DNA of 19,528 nucleotides, taken from contig VBEI01000037.1 in NCBI GenBank assembly GCA_005882715.1, forward strand, positions 1-19,528. Reading direction: 5' to 3'. The position numbers were made by a program, and so were the translations under genes. Shown in pieces: positions 1 to 7,688 of the stretch; position 1 is the first letter of the stretch, and the number at the start of each line of letters is the position of its first letter. The notes under the pieces are model-generated. The model did no database searches. It had not been told where the DNA came from and worked only from the letters and a program-made list of their open reading frames with translations. This DNA comes from Chloroflexota bacterium. GTDB taxonomy: Bacteria; Chloroflexota; Dehalococcoidia; SM23-28-2; RBG-16-64-32.

Positions 1-407
1 CGGAAACGCCGACGCCGACCCCAACGCCAACGGAGACAGGCGCCGAAACGCCCACGCCGACACCCACCCCGACTGCCACGGAGCTGACGGCGACGCCGAC
101 GGAAACGGCGACGCCCGCTAGGGAGACGCCAACCGCCACGCCGACCGAGGTTGCGACGCCTACCACCACGCCGACGGCGAGCGCAGCCCTTGGTGCAACG
201 GCGTCGCCCTCGGTGAGCGCTACGTCGGCGCCGACGGCGGTGCTACGAGTGGTGTCATCGCCACAGCAGACACCGGCGGCGTTGCCAGCGCTGCTACCCC
301 CGACCGGAGGAGCAGACACTAAGGCTTTCGTGATGATGCTATTCGTCGCCGGAGGTGTTCTGCTCTGCGCGGGCTGGGTGACGTTAAAAGCGGCGTCCAG
401 AAGGTAG
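1..407 (+). CDS. C-terminal fragment of a Thr-Pro-rich, sortase-anchored surface protein (5' end outside the window)
   Basis: The frame is open from base 3, with no stop before TAG at 405-407, so the gene starts upstream of the window. About 65 residues are a low-complexity Thr-Pro/Thr-Ala/Glu-Thr repeat, the usual make-up of a wall-spanning stalk. The end has the three parts of a cell-wall sorting signal: LPPTGG, then a hydrophobic segment (FVMMLFVAGGVLLCAGWVTL) and a basic tail (KAASRR). In Gram-positive bacteria, sortase cuts between T and G of LPxTG and joins the protein to the wall. No sortase gene lies in the window, and the functional part of the protein lies outside it. The repeat is built mostly from ACG and CCG codons, so it could expand or shrink by slippage. 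The GTG at 213 is internal and should not be used as the start. Confidence 0.8.
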   Translation, partial: ETPTPTPTPTETGAETPTPTPTPTATELTATPTETATPARETPTATPTEVATPTTTPTASAALGATASPSVSATSAPTAVLRVVSSPQQTPAALPALLPPTGGADTKAFVMMLFVAGGVLLCAGWVTLKAASRR

Positions 408-522
408 CAGCAGCGGCGCCCTAAGGGCAGATATCGGGGGCTGCGGGGAAGGGAACGGCTAAACAGCGGGGCACGCCGCCGGATTGGCGGAGGCCTGCCG
501 ACAATTGGCTTGCGGGCGGCGC

Positions 523-552
523 TTGACCACTCGTCAGGCTCGCCCCTACGCT
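523..552 (+). promoter_or_regulatory. Possible promoter for proS (leaderless arrangement)
   Basis: TTGACC at 523-528 matches the -35 consensus at five of six bases. After an 18-bp spacer comes TACGCT at 547-552, a weak -10. The proS ATG at 559 lies 7 bases beyond the -10, where transcription would begin, and no Shine-Dalgarno sequence precedes it. The weak -10 keeps confidence low. The hairpin CCGCC-GGATT-GGCGG at 476-490 lies upstream and lacks a T-tract. Confidence 0.3.
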
Positions 553-558
553 ACGGCC

Positions 559-2334
559 ATGCGATTCTCGACGCTTTTCGGCGAGACACTGCGGCAAGTC
601 CCGTCAGAGGCCGAAACGCCTTCGCACCGGCTGCTGCTGCGGGCGGGAATGGTCGCGCCGCTGGTGGCCGGAATATACAGCCACCTGCCGTTGGGCAGGG
701 CGGTGCTGCGAAAGATTGAGCAGGTCATTCGCGAGGAGATGGACCGCGAGGGCGGGCAAGAGATCATGATGCCCTCGCTGCTCCCCATCGAGGTGTACCA
801 GGCATCGGGGCGCGACCAGTCGATGGCGGACATTCTCTTTCGAGTAAAAGACCACCGCGACCGGGACTTCGTGCTAGGCCCTACTCACGAAGAGGTGACT
901 GTCGAGCTGTTCAAGCGGAACGTGCGGTCATACCGGGACCTGCCGGCGCTGATCTACCAGATCGCCTCGAAGTTTCGGGACGAGCCGAGGCCGCGCGGCG
1001 GGTTGATCCGGCTGCGGCAATTCACGATGAAGGACCTATATTCGTTCGACGCCGATTGGGAGGGGCTGGACGTGAGCTACCAGAAGATGTTCGGCGCTTA
1101 CCAGCGCATCTTCGATAGATGCGGGGTGCCGACGGTTCCCGTGCTTGCGGATTCGGGCGCGATGGGCGGGAAGGACACGCACGAGTTCATCTACCTGACG
1201 GACCACGGGGAGGATTCCTGCCTCTTCTGCCCGAACTGCGGCTACGCGGCGAATGCCGAAGTGGCGGAGTTTGTGAAGGAGCCGGCGCACGCAGATGAGG
1301 CGCCCAAGCCGGTGGAGGAGATCGACACGCCGGGGCTGTACACGATAGCGGCACTTTCGGAGCATCTTGGCGTCCCGGAGAGCCGGACGTGCAAAGCGGT
1401 TTTCTACTCCGCCGCGTTCGCGGCGGAGGGGGCCGGAAGCAAGAAACAGGGAACAACGGTACAACCGGTGTTTGTTGCTATTCGTGGGGATATGGACGTC
1501 AACGAGGCGAAGCTCCGGAATGTTCTAGGGGCGGCCGAACTGCGGTATATGGAGGAAGCGGAGGCGATGAAGGCGGGGTTTGTGGCGGGGAGCGCGTCGG
1601 CCGTGGGCCTCGGGGCTGAACCGGGGAACAACGAACAAGGAACTGCGAGAATGCGGGTGGTCGCGGATGATCTGGTAACGCGGGAGCGGAACCTGGTGGC
1701 GGGGGCGAACAAGCTGGACAAGCACCTGCTGAACGTGAACTTCGGGCGGGACTGGGAGGCGGACATCGTTGCGGACATCGCGCTGGCGAAGGAGGGGTAT
1801 CGCTGCGCGAACTGCGGGACGCCGATGGACCTGCGGCGGGGGATCGAGATGGGACAGGTGTTCAAGCTCGGTACGTGGTTCGCCGAGGCGATGGGGGCGA
1901 CGTTCTTGGACCGCGAGGGAAAGCCGCAACCGGTTGTGATGGGTAGCTACGGGATCGGCACGGAGCGGCTCCTGGCGGCGGTTGTCGAGGCTAACCACGA
2001 TGAGGCGGGGATCGTCTGGCCCCGGTCGCTCGCGCCCTATGACGTGCATATGGTCGCGATCCACCCGGACAAGCCGGACGTGCGCGAAGTGGCCGAGCGC
2101 CTGTACGAGGAACTGTCGGACGCCGGCATTCCTGTGCTGTACGACGACCGGGACGAAACGCCGGGAGTAAAGTTCAACGACGCGGATCTGCTGGGGATGC
2201 CGCTACGGGTGACGGTGAGCCCGCGAAACCTGGAGAAGGGCGTGGTCGAATTGAAGGGCCGGACCGCGGGGGAGAGCCGGACGGCGCCGGTCGGCGATGC
2301 AGTGGGGGCTGTGAGGGAGGCGCTGAGGGTTTAG
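559..2334 (+). CDS. proS: Prolyl-tRNA synthetase (class II)
   Basis: The enzyme charges tRNA-Pro with proline in the cytoplasm. From the ATG at 559 the protein is 591 aa, slightly longer than the roughly 570 aa of bacterial-type ProRS. It opens with the family N-terminus MRFSTLFGETL, and a TTG at 484 would add 25 residues unlike the family. Class II motif 2 is visible as FRDEPRPRGGLIRLRQFTMK, and motif 3 as GSYGIGTERLLAAVVEANHD. The central insertion (editing) domain and the CxxCG stretch near YRCANCGTPMDLRRGIEMG fit the bacterial type. The C-terminal anticodon-binding domain starts near APYDVHMVAI. Two short insertions in the editing region (around GSKKQGTTVQ and GAEPGNNEQG) coincide with tandem 7-bp repeats in the DNA. 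The gene stands alone, 240 bp before nusA. Confidence 0.96.
   Translation: MRFSTLFGETLRQVPSEAETPSHRLLLRAGMVAPLVAGIYSHLPLGRAVLRKIEQVIREEMDREGGQEIMMPSLLPIEVYQASGRDQSMADILFRVKDHRDRDFVLGPTHEEVTVELFKRNVRSYRDLPALIYQIASKFRDEPRPRGGLIRLRQFTMKDLYSFDADWEGLDVSYQKMFGAYQRIFDRCGVPTVPVLADSGAMGGKDTHEFIYLTDHGEDSCLFCPNCGYAANAEVAEFVKEPAHADEAPKPVEEIDTPGLYTIAALSEHLGVPESRTCKAVFYSAAFAAEGAGSKKQGTTVQPVFVAIRGDMDVNEAKLRNVLGAAELRYMEEAEAMKAGFVAGSASAVGLGAEPGNNEQGTARMRVVADDLVTRERNLVAGANKLDKHLLNVNFGRDWEADIVADIALAKEGYRCANCGTPMDLRRGIEMGQVFKLGTWFAEAMGATFLDREGKPQPVVMGSYGIGTERLLAAVVEANHDEAGIVWPRSLAPYDVHMVAIHPDKPDVREVAERLYEELSDAGIPVLYDDRDETPGVKFNDADLLGMPLRVTVSPRNLEKGVVELKGRTAGESRTAPVGDAVGAVREALRV
1449..1465 (+). repeat. Short GAACAA-type repeat inside proS
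   Basis: GGGAACAAC at 1449-1457 lies inside proS, flanked by related AAGAAACAG and GGTACAAC. It encodes part of GSKKQGTTVQ, a stretch I do not expect in the family at this place. The same nonamer recurs at 1624-1632. Confidence 0.45.
1626..1646 (+). repeat. Tandem 7-bp repeat (GAACAAC/GAACAAG/GAACTGC) inside proS
   Basis: Three consecutive 7-bp units, GAACAAC, GAACAAG and GAACTGC, lie in frame in the editing-domain region and encode part of GAEPGNNEQGTAR. Three 7-bp units make 21 bp, so the insertion keeps the reading frame. Confidence 0.55.
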
Positions 2335-2384
2335 TCAGCCAATGGGTAGCGAATAAGCGAATAGCCGGGGCTGGCTGAGGGGGT
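2333..2384 (+). repeat. Inverted repeat with an inner tandem AGCGAATA pair after proS
   Basis: AGTCAGCC, starting at the last bases of the proS stop, can pair with GGCTGGCT near 2371-2378 (8 bp with one G-T). Its loop holds AGCGAATA twice in a row. No T-tract follows, so this is not a standard intrinsic terminator. It may slow transcription or be another small repeat element. Confidence 0.35.
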
Positions 2385-2456
2385 CTTGCGGGGAGTGATT
2401 GGTGCGAATGGCTCGAGCCACGCTTCTCCGGTGCCTGAATTGACGGCTGGGGACGC

Positions 2457-2485
2457 TTGTCAGGTATGCGGGGCGGTGCTATATT
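2457..2485 (+). promoter_or_regulatory. Sigma-70-type promoter of the nusA-ylxR-infB operon
   Basis: TTGTCA (2457-2462) and TATATT (2480-2485) are separated by exactly 17 bp, and each differs from consensus at one position. Transcription should begin near 2492, leaving a leader of about 83 nt before the nusA GTG. It is the best-matching promoter in the window. Confidence 0.65.
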
Positions 2486-2510
2486 GACGATGTAATAGCG
2501 CTCTGTTTGG

Positions 2511-2536
2511 AGTGGGGCTGGTACCCACTTTTTTTT
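2511..2536 (+). terminator. Intrinsic terminator/attenuator in the nusA leader
   Basis: AGTGGG (2511-2516) pairs with CCCACT (2524-2529) around a 7-base loop and runs straight into a tract of eight Ts (2529-2536). This is the clearest intrinsic terminator in the window. It lies about 20 nt after the predicted start site of the nusA promoter and about 38 bp before the nusA start codon. It would therefore stop nusA transcripts unless bypassed. The alternative is that it ends read-through from proS and that nusA has another promoter, but I see none between 2537 and 2575. Confidence 0.65.
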
Positions 2537-2574
2537 GGCCTTGTGCAGGGCGGGCGTTGGGAGGAAATGCCGGC

Positions 2575-4035
2575 GTGAAAACCGAATTTAGCATCGCCAT
2601 CAAGCAGCTGGCGGCGGAGAAGAATCTGCCGCCAGAAGTTGTTTATCAGGCGATGGAAGCGGCGCTCGTGTCCGCCTATAAGAAGGACACCGATCTCGGC
2701 GGCAACGTGGCTGTCCGCATCGATCGGGACAGCGGCGATCACCACGTCTACCTAGAGCGCACGGTTGTGCAGGACGTGGCCGACGAAAAAATCGAGATCG
2801 GACTGCCGGAGGCGCGTAAACGAAAGCCGGACGTCATGCCCGGAGATGTGCTGCGGGATGAGGTTCACCCATCCCAGGCGGGCCGCATTGCCGCGCAGAC
2901 CGCGAAGCAGGTGGTGCTGCAGCGATTGCGGGAAGCGGAACGCGAGATGGTGTTCGAGGAGTTCTCGAACCGGGAAGGGGATATCGTCTCGGGTGTCGTC
3001 CAGCGAGCGGAAGGAAATCATCTCGTCATCGATCTGGGCAAGACGGAAGCGATCTTTCCCGCCGCCGAGCAGGTGCGCAATGAGCACTACCGAGTGGGGC
3101 AGCGGCTGAAGCTTTACCTGCTCGAGGTGCATCGGTCCATTCGCGGGCCGCAGCTGGTACTTTCGCGGACGCACAAGAATCTCCTGCGGCGGCTATTCGA
3201 GCTGGAGGTCCCTGAGATCTACCGTGGGGTGGTCGAGATTAAGTCGATCGCCCGCGAGGCGGGGTTTCGGAGCAAGGTGGCAGTGGCAGCGCGGCAGGAG
3301 GGAGTGGACCCGGTGGGGTCGTGCGTGGGTCTGCGCGGGATTCGAATACAGAACATCGTAAACGAGCTGAACGGGGAGCGCATCGACGTGATCCAGTGGG
3401 ATACGGACCCGGCCCGCTTTGTAGGCAATGCTTTGAGCCCGGCACAAGTGCTTCAGGTTCGAATAAGCGAAGAGGACAACACCGCTTCGGTGGTGGTGCC
3501 CGACCGGCAGCTTTCGCTCGCCATCGGTAAAGAGGGCCAGAACGCCCGCCTCGCCGCGAAGCTGACCGGCTGGCGGATCGACATCAAGCCGGAGTCGGCG
3601 ATGCAAGAGGTGCTGGCGGCAGCGCCGCCCGCGCCGAAGACGCGCGCACGGACGACGCCGGCGGCGGCCGAGGCCGCGCCTCATGCGGAGACCGTGCAGC
3701 CGTGGCAAGAGGTGATCGAGGGCGCGGAGAAGGCCGCGGCCGAAGAGGTTGTGGCCGCGACGGCAGAAGCCCCGGCCGCGGAAGGAGAAGCGCCCGCGGC
3801 AGGGCCCAGGATACGGTTCGCGGAGGAAGTCGCCAGCAAGGAAGTGCCTGCTAAGAAGAAGAAGTCCAAAAGGGCCGAGAAGGCCGAGCGCGAAAGTGAA
3901 GCCGAAGGCAAGGCAAAAAAGGCGCCCAAGAGGGCGCGCCGTCTGGCCGTGGTGGATGAGGACGAAGACATCGATGTAGACGCGGCTTACAGTTGGGACA
4001 GCGGGACCAACGGCGACGGCGAGCACGATGCCTAA
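2575..4035 (+). CDS. nusA: Transcription termination/antitermination factor NusA
   Basis: NusA binds RNA polymerase and controls pausing, intrinsic termination and antitermination. The GTG at 2575 is chosen because GGGAGGA (2559-2565) precedes it by 9 bases and the protein then opens with the family pattern KTEFSIAIKQLAAEK. The GTG at 2512 lies in the leader hairpin. The product is 486 aa. It has the N-terminal polymerase-binding domain (about 1-125), an S1 domain (about 133-200, from REGDIVSGVV), KH1 (about 243-300, PVGSCVGLRG) and KH2 (about 303-345, VVVPDRQLSLAIGKEGQNAR). A tail of about 135 residues follows, first Ala/Pro/Glu-rich, then Lys-rich (AKKKKSKRAEK), then acidic (DEDEDIDVD). It is probably disordered. 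The stop overlaps ylxR by 8 bases. rimP, often upstream of nusA, is absent here. Confidence 0.96.
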   Translation: MKTEFSIAIKQLAAEKNLPPEVVYQAMEAALVSAYKKDTDLGGNVAVRIDRDSGDHHVYLERTVVQDVADEKIEIGLPEARKRKPDVMPGDVLRDEVHPSQAGRIAAQTAKQVVLQRLREAEREMVFEEFSNREGDIVSGVVQRAEGNHLVIDLGKTEAIFPAAEQVRNEHYRVGQRLKLYLLEVHRSIRGPQLVLSRTHKNLLRRLFELEVPEIYRGVVEIKSIAREAGFRSKVAVAARQEGVDPVGSCVGLRGIRIQNIVNELNGERIDVIQWDTDPARFVGNALSPAQVLQVRISEEDNTASVVVPDRQLSLAIGKEGQNARLAAKLTGWRIDIKPESAMQEVLAAAPPAPKTRARTTPAAAEAAPHAETVQPWQEVIEGAEKAAAEEVVAATAEAPAAEGEAPAAGPRIRFAEEVASKEVPAKKKKSKRAEKAERESEAEGKAKKAPKRARRLAVVDEDEDIDVDAAYSWDSGTNGDGEHDA

Positions 4036-4339
4036 GGCGGCCGTCCGCTCCCGCCTGCCACCACGTCGAGTGCCGCAGCGCACGTGCGTCGGGTGCGGGT
4101 CCGTAAACGCGAAAAGGCAACTTGTGCGCATCGTCCGCGGCCTGGACGGCGAGGTGCGGGTTGACCCTACCGGCAAAGCGGCCGGGCGTGGCGCATACCT
4201 CTGCGCGAACCGTCCCTGCTGGGACGCCGCCTTGAAGAAGAAGCGGCTTGAACGCTCCCTCAACGTGGCAATTTCGCCGGCGAGCCTCGAAGCACTGAAG
4301 GGCTACGCTGAAGAGCTTCCGGTGGAGCCCGGCGCATGA
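4028..4339 (+). CDS. ylxR: YlxR-family (DUF448) RNA-binding protein
   Basis: This is a 103-aa protein of the YlxR family, small RNA-binding proteins found between nusA and infB in many bacteria. Family work links it to RNase P or nucleoid-associated regulation; its exact job here cannot be read from sequence. The family signature is clear: RTCVGCGSVNAKRQLVRIV near residues 18-36, then VDPTGKAAGRGAYLC and a C-terminal KKKRLERSL. Three cysteines of the signature are present (CVGC and YLC), with a further one in RPCW. The start overlaps the nusA stop by 8 bases and the stop overlaps the infB start (ATGA), so the three genes are translationally coupled. Confidence 0.93.
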   Translation: MPKAAVRSRLPPRRVPQRTCVGCGSVNAKRQLVRIVRGLDGEVRVDPTGKAAGRGAYLCANRPCWDAALKKKRLERSLNVAISPASLEALKGYAEELPVEPGA

Positions 4340-6123
4340 GCGCGGACAGCAACGGGGCCGACGGAACCACGGCCGGGGCGAACGTCGTTAGGCTTCCGCG
4401 CACGATTACCGTGCGAGAGCTGGGCGAGCTGCTGCGATCGACGCCTGTCGATGTGATCAAGGAGCTGATGAAGCGCGGCGTGATGGCCGCTATCAACCAG
4501 AGCGTTGACTACGACATGGCAGCCTCCGTGGCGCAGGAACTGGGCTTTGAACCGCAGCCGGAGGAGGGTGGGGCGACAGCCGGTACGGCAGTAGCCGTGG
4601 CTGAGGAAGAAGCGGGCGAGGCAGAGGAGAAGCTGCAGGCACGGCCGCCGGTGGTGACGGTAATGGGGCATGTCGACCACGGTAAGACGAGCCTCCTGGA
4701 CGCTATCCGCGAAACGAACGTGACCGCGCAAGAGGCCGGCGCCATCACGCAGCACATCGGCGCCTACCAGGTGGAGGTCAACGGTCACAAGATCACGTTT
4801 ATCGATACGCCGGGCCACGAGGCCTTCACCGCGATGCGTGCTCGGGGGGCGAACGTCACGGATATCGCCGTGCTCGTCGTCGCGGCGGACGACGGCGTGA
4901 TGCCGCAAACGGTCGAGGCGATCGCGCACGCGAAAGCCGCCGAAGTGCCGATTATCATCGCGATCAACAAGACCGACCTGCCGGCCGCCGCGCCCGACCG
5001 GGTCAAACAACAGCTAATTCAGCAAGAAGTCTTGATCGAGGAGTTCGGAGGCGATGTCCCGGCGATCCCGGTTTCGGCGAAGACTAAGGAAGGGCTGGAC
5101 GACCTGCTAGAGCATATCCAGCTTGTGGCCGAGATATCGGAGTTGAAGGCCAACCCAGACCGACCGGCGGAAGGCACGATCATCGAGGCGGAAAAGGACG
5201 CCAGCCGCGGACCGATGGCGACAGTGATAGTCGAGAAGGGGACCCTGCGAGTGGGCGACGCGGTGGTGGCTGGGGAGAGCTGGGGCAAGCTCAAGGCAAT
5301 GTTCGATGATCGAGGCGGGCGCATCAGCGAGGCGACGCCGGCGATGCCTGCGGAGATCATGGGGCTCGATTCGGTGCCGCGGGCGGGCGAGCCGTTCATC
5401 GTCGTCGAAGACGAGAGAACGGCGCGCGAGCTGGCTGAGGATCGCCGGCGGCAGAGCACGGACGGCGGTCAGCATCGGGTAACACTGGAAGCGGTGTCCG
5501 GAGAGATCGCGGCGGGACGGACGAAGGACTTGAACGTCGTAATCAAAGCCGATGTGCAAGGCAGCGTCGAAGCGATCCGGGGCTCGCTGGAGCGGCTGAG
5601 CACGCCAGAGGTGCGGTTGAATATCATTCACACGGGGACCGGCGCGGTAAGCGAGTCAGACGTAATGCTGGCAGCCGCCTCTCGCGCGATCGTTGTCGCC
5701 TTCAACGTGAAGGCGGACCCCGGCGGCCGCCGGCTGGCCGAAAACGAGGGTATTGATCTTCGGAACTACCGCATCATCTACGAGCTAATCGAAGACATCG
5801 ACCGGGCGGTTAAGGGATTGATCGAGCCGGTGACGCTGGAGGTTGTTGACGGGCACGCGGAGGTGCGAGCGATCTTCCGGGTGCGCGGCGGTCGCATTGC
5901 GGGCTGCTCAGTGTCGGACGGCGTTATCCGGCGGAATTCGCTACTGCGGGTGCTGCGGGAGGGTGAGATCATACATACCTCGCGCACATCAAGCCTCCGC
6001 CATTTCAAAGACGATGTGCGGGAGGTCACGGCCGGGCTCGAGTGCGGTATCGGCGTCGAGCGGTTCGACCGCTTTCAGGAAGGCGACGTCATCGAGGCCT
6101 TCCATACGGAGCAGAAGGGCTAG
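4336..6123 (+). CDS. infB: Translation initiation factor IF-2
   Basis: IF-2 is the GTPase that brings initiator tRNA to the 30S subunit and promotes subunit joining. This version is short, 595 aa. It has one IF2-N domain (about residues 18-75) and a brief acidic linker instead of the long N-terminal region of enteric IF-2. The GTPase motifs are intact: G1 GHVDHGKTS (111-119), G3 DTPGH (157-161), G4 NKTD (211-214) and G5 SAK (247-249). Domains II-IV follow, including the C-terminal part ending in the family pattern GLECGIGVERFDRFQEGDVI. The ATG overlaps the ylxR stop as ATGA. After the stop there is a 258-bp gap before rbfA. Confidence 0.97.
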   Translation: MSADSNGADGTTAGANVVRLPRTITVRELGELLRSTPVDVIKELMKRGVMAAINQSVDYDMAASVAQELGFEPQPEEGGATAGTAVAVAEEEAGEAEEKLQARPPVVTVMGHVDHGKTSLLDAIRETNVTAQEAGAITQHIGAYQVEVNGHKITFIDTPGHEAFTAMRARGANVTDIAVLVVAADDGVMPQTVEAIAHAKAAEVPIIIAINKTDLPAAAPDRVKQQLIQQEVLIEEFGGDVPAIPVSAKTKEGLDDLLEHIQLVAEISELKANPDRPAEGTIIEAEKDASRGPMATVIVEKGTLRVGDAVVAGESWGKLKAMFDDRGGRISEATPAMPAEIMGLDSVPRAGEPFIVVEDERTARELAEDRRRQSTDGGQHRVTLEAVSGEIAAGRTKDLNVVIKADVQGSVEAIRGSLERLSTPEVRLNIIHTGTGAVSESDVMLAAASRAIVVAFNVKADPGGRRLAENEGIDLRNYRIIYELIEDIDRAVKGLIEPVTLEVVDGHAEVRAIFRVRGGRIAGCSVSDGVIRRNSLLRVLREGEIIHTSRTSSLRHFKDDVREVTAGLECGIGVERFDRFQEGDVIEAFHTEQKG

Positions 6124-6381
6124 ACGCTCCTCGACGGTTATTGTGGGCAGCGTGTCTGCGCCGGCCTGCGCCTCTCCAGTTCGAAAGACCGACCGAGTCA
6201 ACGCCTGCTGACGGCCTCGTGAGGGTATCCTCCTGCATCGCAGGCGAATTCGTCTTCGGGATGAAAGATGCTTCGCTTCGCATGTGAAATGGTGAATGCG
6301 GGATCATTTTTCGCTGTTCATCTAGATGCCCTAAGCGGTGCCTCAGGATGATACTTCGAAGCGCCTTATAATAATCGAGCC
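6124..6381 (+). other. infB-rbfA intergenic region with small hairpins and a repeat remnant
   Basis: There is no convincing gene in this 258-bp gap. GAGG-GTAT-CCTC (6221-6232) and CCTGC-ATC-GCAGG (6232-6244) form two adjacent small hairpins without T-tracts. CCTCAGGATGAT (6341-6352) resembles the right end of the paired repeats at 10461 and 11322. The rbfA -10 box closes the region. Confidence 0.4.
6367..6372 (+). promoter_or_regulatory. Consensus -10 box of rbfA
   Basis: A perfect TATAAT stands 9 bases before the rbfA ATG at 6382. Transcription would begin about 3 bases before the ATG, so the mRNA would have almost no leader. No good -35 is visible 16-18 bp upstream. No Shine-Dalgarno lies between box and ATG, which supports near-leaderless translation. 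Confidence 0.5.
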
Positions 6382-6738
6382 ATGAGCCGGCGTGTGCAGC
6401 GCCTCAACCATCTTTTTCGAGAAGAGCTATCGCACCTGATCCGGACGGAGCTGAGCGATCCGCGCGTCGGCGAGATCATGAGCATTACGCGGGTGAACGT
6501 CTCGGCCGATTTGGAGAATGCGGATGCTTACGTGAGCGTGCTGGGTGACGCCGAGGAGAAGGCGTCGACGGTGGCGGCCTTGAGGCACGCGGCGCCTTTT
6601 TTGCGACGGCACCTGATCGAGCGCATTCGCATCCGGCGGGTGCCACACCTGCATTTCGAGCTGGACGAGACGATAGAGGAGGCAGCCCGCGTGCTGGACT
6701 TGATGCGGCAGGTGTCGCGGGAAAAGGAACGCGGCTAG
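6382..6738 (+). CDS. rbfA: 30S ribosome-binding factor A
   Basis: RbfA is a small KH-fold factor that helps mature the 5' end of 16S rRNA in 30S subunits. The 118-aa length is typical. The whole protein follows the family: RVQRLNHLFREELSHLI at the N-terminus, DPRVGEIMSITRVNVSADL, then AYVSVLGD, and FLRRHLIERIRIRRVPHLHF with the closing ELDETIEEAARV. It sits between infB and truB, the order found in many bacteria, but is separated from infB by 258 bp and appears to have its own -10 box. The last G of its TAG stop is the first base of a tandem 7-bp array that runs into the truB start. Confidence 0.95.
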   Translation: MSRRVQRLNHLFREELSHLIRTELSDPRVGEIMSITRVNVSADLENADAYVSVLGDAEEKASTVAALRHAAPFLRRHLIERIRIRRVPHLHFELDETIEEAARVLDLMRQVSREKERG

Positions 6739-6765
6739 TTATTGGTTGTCGGTTGTCAGTTGTCA
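6738..6765 (+). repeat. Tandem 7-bp array between rbfA and truB
   Basis: Four consecutive units, GTTATTG, GTTGTCG, GTTGTCA and GTTGTCA, fill the space from the last base of the rbfA stop to just before the truB start. A related array with GCTGTCA-type units lies at 18426-18453. Confidence 0.7.
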
Positions 6766-6773
6766 GTGGGTCA

Positions 6774-7688
6774 TTGCCGATAGTTTCTGGCGTACTGAAC
6801 GTAAATAAGCCGGCCGGGCCGACGTCTTTTGACATCGTAAGGTTGGTCCGAAAGGGAACCGGAGCCAAGAAGGCCGGGCATGCGGGGACGCTCGACCCGA
6901 TGGCGTCCGGGGTGCTGCTGGTGCTGCTGGGGCAGGCCGTGCGGATCAGCGAGTACCTGATGGACTTGCCGAAGACATATCGCGCAACGGTGCGACTTGG
7001 GTTCGCGACCGAGACGTACGACGCCGAGGGCAATCCGACCGGTCCAGAACGAGCGGTCGAGGTCATGCGGGGGGAAGTCGAGAGCGCGCTGCAGGTGTTC
7101 GCTGGGGAGATCGAGCAGACACCGCCGGCCTACAGCGCGGTGAAGGTTGATGGCCAGCCGGCGTACCGGCTGGCGCGTAAGGGCGCGGCGGTGGCGCTGC
7201 GGTCCCGGCTCGCGCGCATATATGCCATCCGCCTGCTGGAGTTCGAGTCGCCGGAGGTTGTGATCGAGGTGGAGTGCGGAAAGGGGACGTACATCCGCAG
7301 CCTGGCACACGATCTCGGACAGGCGCTGGGGTGCGGAGGGCACCTGGTGGCGCTCGACCGGACACGGGTGGGGCAATTCTCGGTCGATTCGGCGGTCGCG
7401 CCTACGGAGCTCGTGGGGGCGTTCGAGACCGGTGATTGGCGAGAGATGGTGCTGCCGCTGGACTGCGGGCTGACGGAGCTGCCGGCAATTACGCTGCACA
7501 TCGAGGACGAGAAGGATATTCGCCACGGGCAGGCGGTGCGGATCGATGAGGAACGGCTAACGAGCGCCGCCGTTGAGGACGGGCGGCTGCACCGAGCGTA
7601 CGCGGAAGACGGGGGCCTGGTCGCGGTGGTGGTATACGAGGGCGCTACTGGGTTGTGGCGTCCGCGGAAGGTGTTTGGGTCAGATTAA
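6774..7688 (+). CDS. truB: tRNA pseudouridine(55) synthase TruB
   Basis: TruB makes pseudouridine 55 in the T-loop of tRNAs. From the TTG at 6774 the product is 304 aa and opens with PIVSGVLNVNKPAGPTSFD, matching the usual family start. A TTG at 6753 would lie inside the 7-bp array and add seven repeat-encoded residues. No ATG or clear Shine-Dalgarno is available, so the exact start is open. The catalytic aspartate is D41 in GHAGTLDPMASGVLLV. The second conserved block, GKGTYIRSLAHDLG, follows, and a PUA-like region closes the protein (ITLHIEDEKDIRHGQAVR). It is the last gene of the translation block; the inositol-lipid genes follow after about 155 bp. Confidence 0.95.
   Translation: MPIVSGVLNVNKPAGPTSFDIVRLVRKGTGAKKAGHAGTLDPMASGVLLVLLGQAVRISEYLMDLPKTYRATVRLGFATETYDAEGNPTGPERAVEVMRGEVESALQVFAGEIEQTPPAYSAVKVDGQPAYRLARKGAAVALRSRLARIYAIRLLEFESPEVVIEVECGKGTYIRSLAHDLGQALGCGGHLVALDRTRVGQFSVDSAVAPTELVGAFETGDWREMVLPLDCGLTELPAITLHIEDEKDIRHGQAVRIDEERLTSAAVEDGRLHRAYAEDGGLVAVVVYEGATGLWRPRKVFGSD

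Noticed and set aside
1..212. Possible CRISPR or satellite array at the window start
   Set aside because: The repetition is simple Thr-Pro codon repetition in an open frame, without repeat-spacer structure.
484..558. TTG-initiated 25-residue extension of ProRS
   Set aside because: The extension does not resemble the family N-terminus, and the likely promoter lies inside it.
3193..4263. 356-codon open frame on the minus strand opposite nusA/ylxR
   Set aside because: It lies antisense to two confidently identified genes, and its Arg/Leu/His-rich translation is the usual shadow of GC-rich coding sequence.
4303..5010. 235-codon minus-strand frame opposite infB
   Set aside because: It is antisense to the IF-2 GTPase domain, whose motifs are intact in the sense frame.
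6287..6310. Possible terminator before the T5 run near 6305
   Set aside because: The only stem I can draw is five pairs with a G-T and a large loop, too weak to call.
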